Part shown: piece after piece, positions 15,064-22,743 of the stretch | Position numbering within the stretch: position 1 is the stretch's first letter | Layout: each line of letters starts with the position of its first letter | Origin: UBA3940 sp964506005 | GTDB taxonomy: Bacteria; Chloroflexota; Anaerolineae; Aggregatilineales; UBA3940 | DNA: 28,101 bases | Direction of reading: 5' to 3' | Assembly (NCBI GenBank): GCA_964506005.1 | Contig: CAZDLX010000032.1 | Location: 1-28,101 of the forward strand | The notes under the pieces: model-generated | Seen by the model: only the letters and a program-made list of their open reading frames with translations | The model's database searches: none | Told to the model about the DNA's origin: nothing | Position numbers and translations under genes: made by a program

Positions 15064-15068
15064 TGCCC

Positions 15069-16874
15069 CTACTCCGAGTCCAGTTTGAGGATCGCCATGA
15101 AGGCTTCCTGCGGCACCTCGACCTGCCCCACCATCTTCATGCGCTTCTTGCCCTTCTTCTGCTGTTCGAGCAGTTTGCGCTTGCGGGTGACGTCGCCGCC
15201 GTAGCACTTCGCGAGCACGTCCTTACGCATCGCCTTGACGTTCGCCCGGCTGATCACACGTTTGCCCATCGAAGCCTGGATCGGCACGACGAACATCTGC
15301 TGCGGGATGAGTTTCTTCAGCCGCGTGACCAGCGCCTGGCCCTTGTGGTAGGCACTGTCCCGGTGGACGATGAGCGCCAGCGCGTCCAGCGGCTCGTGGT
15401 TCACGAGTACGTCCAGCTTGACGAGATCGCCCGCCCGGTACTCCAGGAAGTGGTAGTCCAGCGAGGCGTAGCCGCGCGTCGTCGACTTGAGCCAGTCGTA
15501 GAAATCGATGATCAGCTCGGCCAGCGGGATGTCGTATGAGAGCATCACCCGGGTGCGGTCCAGGTACTCCGTCGCGATGTACTCGCCCCGCTTCTTGGTC
15601 ACGAGCTCCATCACCGGGCCGATGTAGTCCGTCGGCGTGAACACCTGTATGCGCATCCAGGGCTCCCGGATCTCCTCGATCTCGCCCTCGTCTGGCAGCT
15701 CCGCCGGGCTGTCGATGACGATCTCCTCGCCTGTATGTCGCATGAGCACCTGATATTCCACGCTCGGCGCGGTCGCAATGATGTCCAGGTCGAACTCACG
15801 CTCCAGCCGCTCCTGCACGATCTCCATGTGGAACAAGCCCAGGAAGCCGCAGCGGAAACCGAAGTTGAGTGCCTGCGACGTCTCTGGCTCGAAGACCAGC
15901 GAGGCGTCGTTGAGTTGCAGCTTCTCCAGCGCGTCACGCAGCAGCGGGTAATCCTCACCCTCGACCGGGTACAACCCCGCGAATACCATCGGCTTCACCT
16001 GCTGGTAGCCGGGCAGCGGCTTCTCTGCTGGCGTGTCGCGCAGCGTAATCGTGTCGCCGACTCGCGCCTCGCGGATCGTCTTGAGGCCGGTTGCCACGTA
16101 GCCGACCCCGCCCGCGTGGATCGAACCGGTAGGCTTCATCACCGGCGCAAACACCCCGACCTCGATGGGCTCGACCTCGGCCCGGGTCGCCATCATGCGC
16201 AGCACGTCACGCTTGTCCAGCTGCCCGTCGACGACGCGCACGTAGGCGATGACGCCCTTGTACGGGTCATAGTGGCTGTCGAATACCAGCGCCCGGAGCG
16301 GTTTGGCCGGGTCGCCCTGAGGCGGCGGCACGCGCTGCACGATGGCCTCAAGCACCTGCTCGACGTTCTCGCCTGTCTTCGCCGAGAGCTGGATGATGTC
16401 GGCGGCGTCGATGCCAATCAGCTCTTCAAGCTCCTCTGCGACCTCATCCGGCCGGGCGGCGGGCAGATCGATCTTGTTGACCACCGGGATGATCTCAAGG
16501 TCTGCGTCGAGTGCGAGGAGTAGATTGGCAAGCGTCTGCGCCTCGATACCCTGTGTCGCGTCCACGACGAGGATCGCGCCTTCGCACGCCTGCATCGCCC
16601 GCGAGACCTCGTACGTGAAGTCCACGTGCCCCGGCGTGTCGATCAGGTTCATCTCGTATATCTCGCCGTCGCTCGCATCGTACTGCATCCGTACGGCGCT
16701 GGCTTTAATCGTCACGCCGCGCTCGCGCTCCAGGTCCATCGCGTCAAGCACCTGGTCCGTCATCTCACGGTCGGAGACGGTGTGAGTCAGCTCAAGCAAG
16801 CGGTCCGCGAGCGTGCTCTTGCCGTGGTCAATGTGTGCAATAATCGAGAAATTCCGGATCTTGGACTGGTCCAT
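15069..16874 (-). CDS. lepA: Elongation factor 4 (LepA GTPase)
   Basis: A 601-residue ribosome-associated GTPase, the normal family length. Domain G has AHIDHGKST (13-21), the RERGVTIKA switch I segment, DTPGHVDF and the NKIDLP specificity motif. Domain II follows, and then the GFRCGFLGLFHMEI stretch that marks LepA/EF-G domain III. The LepA-specific C-terminal domain ends the protein (ANVKAMRKDVLAKCYGGDVTRKRKLLEQQKKGKKRMK). LepA acts on stalled or mistranslocated ribosomes and in ribosome assembly. Nothing in the sequence looks unusual. It is transcribed alone, away from the lipoprotein gene and towards the VOC gene. Confidence 0.98.
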   Translation of the reverse strand: MDQSKIRNFSIIAHIDHGKSTLADRLLELTHTVSDREMTDQVLDAMDLERERGVTIKASAVRMQYDASDGEIYEMNLIDTPGHVDFTYEVSRAMQACEGAILVVDATQGIEAQTLANLLLALDADLEIIPVVNKIDLPAARPDEVAEELEELIGIDAADIIQLSAKTGENVEQVLEAIVQRVPPPQGDPAKPLRALVFDSHYDPYKGVIAYVRVVDGQLDKRDVLRMMATRAEVEPIEVGVFAPVMKPTGSIHAGGVGYVATGLKTIREARVGDTITLRDTPAEKPLPGYQQVKPMVFAGLYPVEGEDYPLLRDALEKLQLNDASLVFEPETSQALNFGFRCGFLGLFHMEIVQERLEREFDLDIIATAPSVEYQVLMRHTGEEIVIDSPAELPDEGEIEEIREPWMRIQVFTPTDYIGPVMELVTKKRGEYIATEYLDRTRVMLSYDIPLAELIIDFYDWLKSTTRGYASLDYHFLEYRAGDLVKLDVLVNHEPLDALALIVHRDSAYHKGQALVTRLKKLIPQQMFVVPIQASMGKRVISRANVKAMRKDVLAKCYGGDVTRKRKLLEQQKKGKKRMKMVGQVEVPQEAFMAILKLDSE

Positions 16875-16916
16875 ACCAACCTTGTCTGCGCTGAGATACC
16901 TCTCCTAATCCTGCCT

Positions 16917-16922
16917 ATTTTA
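16917..16922 (-). promoter_or_regulatory. Possible -10 of the lepA promoter
   Basis: Minus-strand TAAAAT lies about 43 bp before the lepA ATG; no convincing -35 is seen at the right distance. Offered only as the best candidate in this spacer. Confidence 0.3.
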
Positions 16923-16979
16923 CCGCACCTGTGCCTACTTCCCCATGTGACAGCAGCACACACCAGAGCCAGGGTCAGG

Positions 16980-17007
16980 TTGACAAAGCGCGGGGCGAAC
17001 ATACACT
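16980..17007 (+). promoter_or_regulatory. Promoter of the lipoprotein gene
   Basis: A perfect TTGACA (16980-16985) and TACACT (17002-17007) are spaced by 16 bp. The transcript would begin near 17014; AGGAGAG (17031-17037) then precedes the ATG at 17048. Confidence 0.75.
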
Positions 17008-17047
17008 AGCTGTAAGGGAATTGTGATTCCAGGAGAGCCTGCTGCCA

Positions 17048-17926
17048 ATGACCATCAAGAGGGGATTGCTCGTTCTGGCCTGTCTCGTGCTGGCCGCAGC
17101 CGCCTGCAATTTACCTGCCGCGTCGGAGGATGAGCAGCCCAGCCTGCAAACCCTCGAGGCGCAAGCCACGCTAACCGCCGGCGCGCCGACAGGCGCGGCG
17201 ACCACCCCGGCAGAGGAAACCGCCGAACCGCCCGACGACACCGACACACCGGGCGGAGACGACGAGGAGACTCCCACTGGCGAGGCCACTGGGACGGAGA
17301 CCAGCGAGCCGACCGAGACCGCAACCCGGCGCCCGGCGACGCAGCCCTCCGGCGATGGCGCACCTGAGTTCGGCGATGAGATTTACAGCACTGACTTCCG
17401 TACGGGCTGGGTCGAAGTCACCAGCGCCGACCAGGGGACGATTCGCGGGCGCGCAACCCCGACCGATCAAGGGCTGCTGTTTGAGGTCGAGCCGAGCTGG
17501 GGGCTGTGGGTCTACACGCAGCAGGACGACGTGAGCACGTTCTACGCGGAGGTCACCGCCGCCCCGCGTGACTGCCCGCCGGGATCCAGCGCCTACGGGC
17601 TCATGTTCCAGTTCCGCGACAACGACAACTTCCGCGCCTTCGCCGTAACCTGTTCAGGCGACTATCGGCTGTACGACTTCAGCGATACCGGGGATGTCAC
17701 GCTGGCGATGGGCGAGCTCCCGGGCGGCATCGACACCTCAACCGGCGAGCATACACTGGGCGTCATGGCGCAGGGTAACCGGCTCACCGTTTATGTCGAC
17801 AACCGGCAGGTAGACGCCGTTCAGGTGGACGATATGCCCGCGGGGGACGTAGGCCCGTTTGTCGATACATTCGGCGAGGGTATTGCCGTGACATACCGGC
17901 GGCTGGCCGTCTACGAGCCTGACTAG
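17048..17926 (+). CDS. Secreted lipoprotein with Pro/Thr/Glu linker and beta-sandwich-like domain
   Basis: A 292-residue exported lipoprotein. The signal peptide ends in the lipobox LAAAAC, with Cys20 as the lipidation site. Residues about 25-105 are a low-complexity linker of Thr, Pro, Glu, Asp and Ala that would lift the domain off the membrane. The C-terminal 180 residues (IYSTDFRTGWVEVTSADQG, YGLMFQFRDNDNFRAFAV, LGVMAQGNRLTVYVDNRQV) follow the strand pattern of concanavalin-like LamG/DUF1080-type domains, which often bind carbohydrate. No catalytic residues can be pointed out. Two cysteines (in RDCPP and VTCSG) may form a disulfide. It is transcribed alone from a good promoter and converges on tlyA. 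The exact ligand and role are unknown. Confidence 0.82.
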   Translation: MTIKRGLLVLACLVLAAAACNLPAASEDEQPSLQTLEAQATLTAGAPTGAATTPAEETAEPPDDTDTPGGDDEETPTGEATGTETSEPTETATRRPATQPSGDGAPEFGDEIYSTDFRTGWVEVTSADQGTIRGRATPTDQGLLFEVEPSWGLWVYTQQDDVSTFYAEVTAAPRDCPPGSSAYGLMFQFRDNDNFRAFAVTCSGDYRLYDFSDTGDVTLAMGELPGGIDTSTGEHTLGVMAQGNRLTVYVDNRQVDAVQVDDMPAGDVGPFVDTFGEGIAVTYRRLAVYEPD

Positions 17927-17946
17927 GCCGGGACCCTTACCGGCTA
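17924..17946. other. Small hairpin linking two convergent stop codons
   Basis: TAG-G-CCGG and CCGG-CTA pair over 7 bp with one bulged base and an 8-nt loop. The ends are exactly the stop codons of the lipoprotein gene (plus) and tlyA (minus). There is no T tract, so terminator function is doubtful. Confidence 0.35.
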
Positions 17947-18738
17947 CGCTTCAGCCAGGGCCGCGTCGATGAGCGCGGCTCTGTTCACGTCTGCCATCAC
18001 ACTGCCGGTATCCGCCCACAGCAGGAATTCGACGTTCCCGGCGGGCCCGTGCACCGGCGAGGGCATCAGGCCACGCACCACAAGTCCGGCATCCGCCGCA
18101 TGCTCGACAACGCCTTCAAGCACCCGGCGATGCACCGACGGGTCACGCACCACACCGCCCTCCCCCACGTCGTCCCGCGCCGCCTCAAACTGCGGCTTGA
18201 CCAGTGCGACAACCTCACCGTCCGGCGAGAGCCAGCCGCGCACCTGCGGCAGGATGTGCCGCAGCGAAATGAACGACACGTCGATGCTGACGAAGTTCAC
18301 CGGCTCGGGCAGTTCGTCGAGGTGCCGCGCGTTCGTGCGGTCCATGACGACGACGCGCTCATCCTGGCGCAGCTCCCAGGCAAGCTGCCCGTAGCCCACG
18401 TCGACAGCGTAGACCCGCGCCGCTCCCGCCTGTAGCATCGCGTCCGTGAACCCGCCTGTCGACGCCCCGACGTCGGCACAGACCCGCCCGGCGAGCTCGA
18501 TGTCGTATGCCTCCAGCGCGGCCGCGAGCTTGTCTCCACCCCGGCTGACGAACCGCGCCCGCGTTTTGAGCCGGATATCCGCCCCTGCGGGGACCCGCGT
18601 GCCGGGTTGGGTCACAAGCTGCTCGTCGACGTAGACTTCACCCGCCATGATCAGCCGCCGCGCGAAATCCGCGTCTTCGGCCAAGCCGCGAGCCACCACA
18701 AGCTCGTCGAGGCGCATCTTGCCCCGGTGTCCCACCAT
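17944..18738 (-). CDS. tlyA: TlyA-family rRNA 2'-O-methyltransferase
   Basis: A 264-residue protein with an N-terminal S4 RNA-binding domain (MRLDELVVARGLAEDADFA, then AGEVYVD) and a FtsJ/RrmJ-type methyltransferase domain. The SAM-binding motif reads DVGASTGGFTDAMLQ; VYAVDVGYGQLAW, SIDVSFISL and ALVKPQFEA carry the catalytic Lys-Asp-Lys-type residues expected in the family. In mycobacteria TlyA adds 2'-O-methyl groups to 16S and 23S rRNA and its loss gives capreomycin resistance; older records call it hemolysin. The ATG at 18738 has AAGAAGGG about 10 bases upstream; ATG 18717 is an in-frame alternative giving the more usual family N-terminus. Confidence 0.94.
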   Translation of the reverse strand: MVGHRGKMRLDELVVARGLAEDADFARRLIMAGEVYVDEQLVTQPGTRVPAGADIRLKTRARFVSRGGDKLAAALEAYDIELAGRVCADVGASTGGFTDAMLQAGAARVYAVDVGYGQLAWELRQDERVVVMDRTNARHLDELPEPVNFVSIDVSFISLRHILPQVRGWLSPDGEVVALVKPQFEAARDDVGEGGVVRDPSVHRRVLEGVVEHAADAGLVVRGLMPSPVHGPAGNVEFLLWADTGSVMADVNRAALIDAALAEA

Positions 18739-18797
18739 CCGCTTCGGTCCCTTCTTCGCTCATCTCTCCCCAACAGGCGATTGGGTAGCTTCACTGA

Positions 18798-18825
18798 TTG
18801 ACACGGCCCCTCCACGATTTATAAT
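18798..18825 (+). promoter_or_regulatory. Perfect-consensus promoter of the isoprenoid operon
   Basis: TTGACA (18798-18803) and TATAAT (18820-18825) both match the sigma70 consensus exactly, with a 16-bp spacer. Transcription would begin near 18832, 46 bases before the ubiA-like ATG. It is the strongest promoter in the window and suggests high, constitutive expression. Confidence 0.88.
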
Positions 18826-18877
18826 AGCTCGGAACGCAGCGGCACCGCGAAGAGGACAGCCAAGCCGGGCAATCAGC

Positions 18878-19789
18878 ATGAGCCAGACCAGAGTCAACAG
18901 CACATTCGGTGAGCAGGTTACCGGGCTTATCCGGACCATGCGCATCAAGCAGTGGGTAAAGAACGGGTTTCTGTTCGTACCCCTGCTCTTCGACGGCAAG
19001 CTCGACGAGCCGCAGCTCCTGCTCACGACTGCCGCCGGATTCATGCTGTTTAACCTCATGACGAGCGCGGTCTACATCATCAACGACATCGCCGACCTGG
19101 AGGCGGATCGCCGGCACCCGCGCAAGCGGCTGCGCCCGCTGCCCTCTGGCCAGCTATCCCGCGAAGTCGCGATCGCAGCCGCTATTCTCCTGCTGGTCGT
19201 CGCACTGCCGCTGGCATTCCTGGTCAAGCCCATGTTCGCCGTGGCTGCTGCGAGCTACCTGCTGATCCAGCTTCTGTACTCTTTCTGGCTTAAACATATC
19301 GTCCTGATCGACGTAATGACGATTGCGGCAGGCTTCCTGATCCGTGTCGCCGCGGGCGCCATCCTGATCGTCGCCGAGCGCTTCTCCCCGTGGCTGTACG
19401 TCTTCACCGCGATGCTGGCCCTGTTCCTGGGCTTCAGCAAGCGCCGCCAGGAGCTTGTCGAGCTCGACGGCGGCGAGAACCACCAGCGCGCCATTCTCGA
19501 TCACTACAGCCTCAACCTGCTCGACCAGATCATCCTGATCGTCACCGCGACGACCACGCTCACCTACGCGCTCTACACCTTCAGCGCCGAGGGCCTGCCC
19601 GAAAATCACACCATGATGCTGACCACGCCGTTCGTGCTGTACGGCATCTTCCGCTATCTGTACCTGATCCACGTGCGCGGTGAGGGCAGTGCGCCGGACG
19701 AGGTCGTGCTTGAGGACAGGCCCATCCAGATCGCCATTGTGCTGTGGGCGCTGTCCGTCGTGCTCGTATTGTACGTCCTGCCATCATGA
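18878..19789 (+). CDS. UbiA-family prenyltransferase, decaprenyl-phosphate phosphoribosyltransferase-like
   Basis: A 303-residue polytopic membrane enzyme with about eight to nine hydrophobic segments. The N-terminus (RTMRIKQWVKNGFLFVPLLF), the Asp-rich motif NDIADLEADRRHPRKRLRPLPSGQL and the LGFSKRRQEL motif match the subgroup that moves 5-phosphoribose from PRPP to polyprenyl phosphate (DPPR synthase, as in mycobacterial arabinan synthesis). The NDxxDxxxD residues bind the Mg-phosphate. Homologues outside actinobacteria occur widely, so the product in this organism is not certain. The ATG at 18878 lies behind the consensus promoter; longer in-frame extensions cross that promoter. Its stop overlaps the mevalonate kinase start by 4 bp, tying use of a polyprenyl carrier to precursor supply. 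Confidence 0.88.
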   Translation: MSQTRVNSTFGEQVTGLIRTMRIKQWVKNGFLFVPLLFDGKLDEPQLLLTTAAGFMLFNLMTSAVYIINDIADLEADRRHPRKRLRPLPSGQLSREVAIAAAILLLVVALPLAFLVKPMFAVAAASYLLIQLLYSFWLKHIVLIDVMTIAAGFLIRVAAGAILIVAERFSPWLYVFTAMLALFLGFSKRRQELVELDGGENHQRAILDHYSLNLLDQIILIVTATTTLTYALYTFSAEGLPENHTMMLTTPFVLYGIFRYLYLIHVRGEGSAPDEVVLEDRPIQIAIVLWALSVVLVLYVLPS

Positions 19790-20715
19790 CAGCCATCGAG
19801 GCCAGCGCCCCCGGCAAGATCATCCTGCTCGGCGAGCATGCCGTCGTCTACGGGCAGCCCGCGCTGGCGGTGCCGCTCGGCAGCCTGCGGGCCACGGCGC
19901 GCATCGTGCCGGGCCAGCCCGGCGCGGGTCTCACCATCGACGCGTTGGACATCGGCGTGCGGTTGTCGCTGGCCATGGCAGCCATGAACGCCCTGTCGCT
20001 GACGGCGCGTCTCGTCCTTGAGGCAGCGGGAGCTGCCGAGCCCGATGCCGAAATCGAACTCCACTCGACCATTCCGATTGCCAGCGGCCTGGGGAGCGGA
20101 GCCGCGGTTGCGGCGGCGCTCGCCCGCGCCCTCGGGGAGTACGTTGGGCGCTCATTTTCGGCTGCCGAGTTATCCGACCTGGTATACGAGGTCGAGAAGG
20201 TGCACCACGGCACCCCCAGCGGTATCGACAACACCGTAGTCTGCTACGAGCAGCCGGTCTACTTCCTGCGCGGGCAGCCGCCGCGCGTGTTCCATGCCGC
20301 CAGGCCGTTTCACCTGCTCGTGGCAGACACCGGTATGCCGAGCCCTACCCGTGAGACGGTCGGGGCGGTGCGTGTGGCCTGGCAGCGCGAGCCCGAGCGG
20401 TACGAGGCGCTCTTCACCCGCATCGGCGACGTCGTCCGGGCGGGCTACCGGGCAATTGAGGGCGGCGCGAACGAGAAGCTCGGGCCGCTGATGTCGCAGA
20501 ATCATGCCCTGCTGCAGGAGCTCGGCGTGTCTTCCGCCCGGCTCGACGCACTTGCCGCGGCGGCGGTCGCAGCCGGTGCATTGGGCGCGAAGCTCTCCGG
20601 CGGGGGCGGCGGGGGCAGCCTCATCGCGCTTGTGCGGGCCGCCGATGCCGCAGGCGTCACTGCCGCCCTTGAGTCTGCGGGGGCTGTCCGCGTCATCCAC
20701 ACGACGGTGTCCTGA
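19786..20715 (+). CDS. mvk: Mevalonate kinase (GHMP family)
   Basis: A 309-residue cytoplasmic enzyme that phosphorylates mevalonate at O5 with ATP. GHMP motif 1 appears as APGKIILLGEHAVVYG (Lys11 and Glu17), motif 2 as IPIASGLGSGAAVAAAL (96-111) and motif 3 as GAKLSGGGGGGSLIAL. The KVHHGTPSGIDNTV segment holds catalytic Asp148 and is specific to mevalonate kinases. In motif 2 the usual GLGSS reads GLGSG (Gly105 for the second Ser, a Mg-binding position in studied enzymes). The start codon overlaps the ubiA-like stop (ATGA), and isopentenyl phosphate kinase follows after 17 bp. The family call is firm; a close relative with another substrate cannot be wholly excluded. Confidence 0.93.
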   Translation: MTAIEASAPGKIILLGEHAVVYGQPALAVPLGSLRATARIVPGQPGAGLTIDALDIGVRLSLAMAAMNALSLTARLVLEAAGAAEPDAEIELHSTIPIASGLGSGAAVAAALARALGEYVGRSFSAAELSDLVYEVEKVHHGTPSGIDNTVVCYEQPVYFLRGQPPRVFHAARPFHLLVADTGMPSPTRETVGAVRVAWQREPERYEALFTRIGDVVRAGYRAIEGGANEKLGPLMSQNHALLQELGVSSARLDALAAAAVAAGALGAKLSGGGGGGSLIALVRAADAAGVTAALESAGAVRVIHTTVS

Positions 20716-20732
20716 GACTGGAGGCTGCGCGC

Positions 20733-21524
20733 GTGCTGACATTCCTCAAGCTCGGCGGGTCGCTGATTACCGACAAAGCCGGCACGGAAGCCGCCCGGCA
20801 GGACGTGATCGCCCGGCTCGCAGCTGAGATTCGCGCCGCATACGAGGCGAACGGTCGGCCCGGCCTACTCGTCGGGCATGGCAGCGGCAGCTTCGGGCAC
20901 AATGCCGCCGAGCGCCATGGCACCCGGCAGGGCGTCGCGACGCCGGAGCAGTGGCGCGGTTTCGCAGAAGTCGCGGTTGTCGCCGCGCGGCTGAACAACC
21001 TCGTGACCGAGGCTTTCCACGCCGCCGGGCTGCCGGTGTTCCGGGTGCAGCCGTCGGCTTCAGCCGTGTGCCGCGACGGCGTGATTACCTCGATGGCGCT
21101 GGAACCCATCCGCGCGGGGCTGGCTCACGGGCTCATCCCGCTGGTGCACGGCGACGTCGCCGTGGACGAGGTGCGCGGCGGCACGATCGTCAGCACCGAG
21201 GACGTGTTTACGTACCTCGCGAAACAGCTCCGGCCCGCCCGCATCCTGCTCGCCGGGGACTATGAAGGCGTGCGGGATGAGCACGGCGAACTCGTCCGGC
21301 ACATCACGCCGGGCACGCTTTCTGACGTGCGCGCCGCGCTCGGTGGCTCGGAGCAAACCGACGTGACCGGCGGCATGGCCGCCAAGGTTGAGTCGATGCT
21401 GGCCTTGTGCGTGGCTGTACCGGGCCTGAGCATCCGCATCTTCGACGGCAGGCCGCCCGGCGCCGTCCATGACGCGCTTACCCGGCCCGAGTTCGGTGCG
21501 GGCACGCTCCTCGAAGCAGACTAG
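20733..21524 (+). CDS. ipk: Isopentenyl phosphate kinase
   Basis: A 263-residue amino-acid-kinase-fold enzyme that converts isopentenyl phosphate and ATP to IPP. The signs are FLKLGGSLIT (Lys6) at the N-terminus and the HGSGSFGH motif with the His56 that marks IPK, followed by VHGDVAVDE, VSTEDVFTYLAKQL, AGDYEGVRD and the TDVTGGMAAKVESM segment. Length fits archaeal IPKs (about 245-265). The start is GTG, chosen because GGAGG lies 8 bases upstream. The gene is between mevalonate kinase and the decarboxylase, with gaps of 17 and 7 bp, so it acts as the last kinase of the pathway. Confidence 0.94.
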   Translation: MLTFLKLGGSLITDKAGTEAARQDVIARLAAEIRAAYEANGRPGLLVGHGSGSFGHNAAERHGTRQGVATPEQWRGFAEVAVVAARLNNLVTEAFHAAGLPVFRVQPSASAVCRDGVITSMALEPIRAGLAHGLIPLVHGDVAVDEVRGGTIVSTEDVFTYLAKQLRPARILLAGDYEGVRDEHGELVRHITPGTLSDVRAALGGSEQTDVTGGMAAKVESMLALCVAVPGLSIRIFDGRPPGAVHDALTRPEFGAGTLLEAD

Positions 21525-21531
21525 GACAGCT

Positions 21532-22512
21532 ATGGACGCCCCTCTCACCGCGACCGCGCGAGCCTACAGCAACATTGCGTTCATCAAGTACTGGGGCAAC
21601 CGTGATGCCGGGTTGCGCCTGCCCGCTAACGGCTCGATCTCGATGAATCTGGCCGGGCTGGAGACTGTCACGACCGTGCAGTTTGAGCCGGGCCTGCGCG
21701 CCGACGAGCTCTCCCTGGACGGCCAGCCTGCCGCTGGCGCGGCGCTGGAGCGGGTCAGCCGGCACCTCGATCTGCTGCGCGCTCTGGCGGGCGTGAACCT
21801 CCGCGCCCGTGTGACTTCCCGCAACACATTTCCGACGGGAACCGGGATTGCGTCGTCGGCTTCGGCGTTCAGCGCGCTGACCGTCGCCGCCGCCGCCGCT
21901 CTCGGGCTGGCGCTCGGCGAACGGCAGCTCACGACGCTCGCGCGGCAGGGTTCGGGCTCGGCGAGCCGGTCGGTGCCCGGCGGTTTCGTCGAGTGGCACG
22001 CGGCGGACACCGACGCCGAGTCCTACGCTGAGAGCATCGCACCGCCCGAACACTGGGACCTCGTGGACCTTGTTGCCATCGTCAGCCGTGAGCACAAAGC
22101 CGTTGGCTCGACAGGCGGGCATGCCCTCGCCGCCACTTCCCCGCTGCAGAGCGCCCGCGTCGCCGACACCCCGCGCCGCCTTGACGTCTGCCGCCGCGCG
22201 ATCTTCGAGCGGGACTTCGCGGCGTTCGCCGAGATTATCGAGCAGGACGCGCTGATGATGCACGGCGTGATGATGACCTCCGCCCCACCGCTGGTCTACT
22301 GGCAGCCCCCTACCCTTGCCCTGATCGACGCCGTGCAGCGCTGGCGCGCCGGTGGCCTGCCGGTGGCCTTCACCATCGACGCGGGGCCAAACGTCCACGT
22401 AATTACCACCAGTGCCCATGCCGCCAGTATTGAGGCGCGGCTGCGCGACGTCGAGGGCGTGCTGGAGGTGCTGAGCGCAGTACCAGGCGGCCCCGCCCAC
22501 CTGCTGCCTTGA
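21532..22512 (+). CDS. Mevalonate (mono- or di-)phosphate decarboxylase
   Basis: A 326-residue GHMP-family decarboxylase. NIAFIKYWGNRD (15-26), LPANGSISMNL, NTFPTGTGIASSASAF (ATP loop), GSGSASRSVPGGFVEW (Arg146) and TIDAGPNVHVI (catalytic Asp283) match diphosphomevalonate decarboxylases. The Lys of the usual YWGKRD motif is Asn23. The neighbouring isopentenyl phosphate kinase, and the absence of phosphomevalonate kinase, suggest that the true substrate is mevalonate-5-phosphate and the product isopentenyl phosphate. This is the activity shown for the Roseiflexus enzyme. The ATG has AGGA overlapping the ipk stop. Family is certain; the mono- versus diphosphate preference is inference. Confidence 0.92.
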   Translation: MDAPLTATARAYSNIAFIKYWGNRDAGLRLPANGSISMNLAGLETVTTVQFEPGLRADELSLDGQPAAGAALERVSRHLDLLRALAGVNLRARVTSRNTFPTGTGIASSASAFSALTVAAAAALGLALGERQLTTLARQGSGSASRSVPGGFVEWHAADTDAESYAESIAPPEHWDLVDLVAIVSREHKAVGSTGGHALAATSPLQSARVADTPRRLDVCRRAIFERDFAAFAEIIEQDALMMHGVMMTSAPPLVYWQPPTLALIDAVQRWRAGGLPVAFTIDAGPNVHVITTSAHAASIEARLRDVEGVLEVLSAVPGGPAHLLP

Positions 22513-22589
22513 TACGCGCGGCATCGTCCTCTCTACACCCGTTTTGTTGTAAGATAAGAGTTAGAAAGCCGTGATAGGCGCCGGCGGCT

Positions 22590-22619
22590 TTGCCGCACTT
22601 CGAGCCCGGCAGGTATAAT
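22590..22619 (+). promoter_or_regulatory. Putative promoter of the M50 protease gene cluster
   Basis: TTGCCG (22590-22595) and a perfect TATAAT (22614-22619) are spaced by 18 bp, in the 231-bp gap after the decarboxylase gene. The leader would be about 118 bases and contains the hairpin at 22708-22727. No T-tract terminator is seen between the decarboxylase stop and this promoter. Confidence 0.6.
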
Positions 22620-22707
22620 TACCCTGTTACCGATCCTGCGGTCTGGGGATGGCATTCAGACGCCACGGGCGGTATCGTTATCGAGTAAGCGAGAAACAAG
22701 TCTGCCG

Positions 22708-22727
22708 TTTCGCACCTGCGTGCGAAA
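22708..22727 (+). other. Leader hairpin just before the M50 protease start
   Basis: TTTCGCAC (22708-22715) and GTGCGAAA (22720-22727) form a perfect 8-bp stem with a CTGC loop. It is 16 bases before the ATG, next to the AAAGG ribosome site, and includes an in-frame GTG (22720) in its 3' arm. It might tune translation. Confidence 0.5.
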
Positions 22728-22743
22728 GAAAGGCTGCGCTGTC

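Noticed and set aside
21478..22524. Long minus-strand open frame (348 codons) opposite the decarboxylase
   Set aside because: Arg/Gly/His-rich composition, no motif, and fully antisense to a well-supported GHMP gene.
22582..22596. GCGGC-TTT-GCCGC hairpin after the decarboxylase gene as an operon terminator
   Set aside because: The stem is only 5 bp and has no T tract after it; it also overlaps the -35 of the next promoter.
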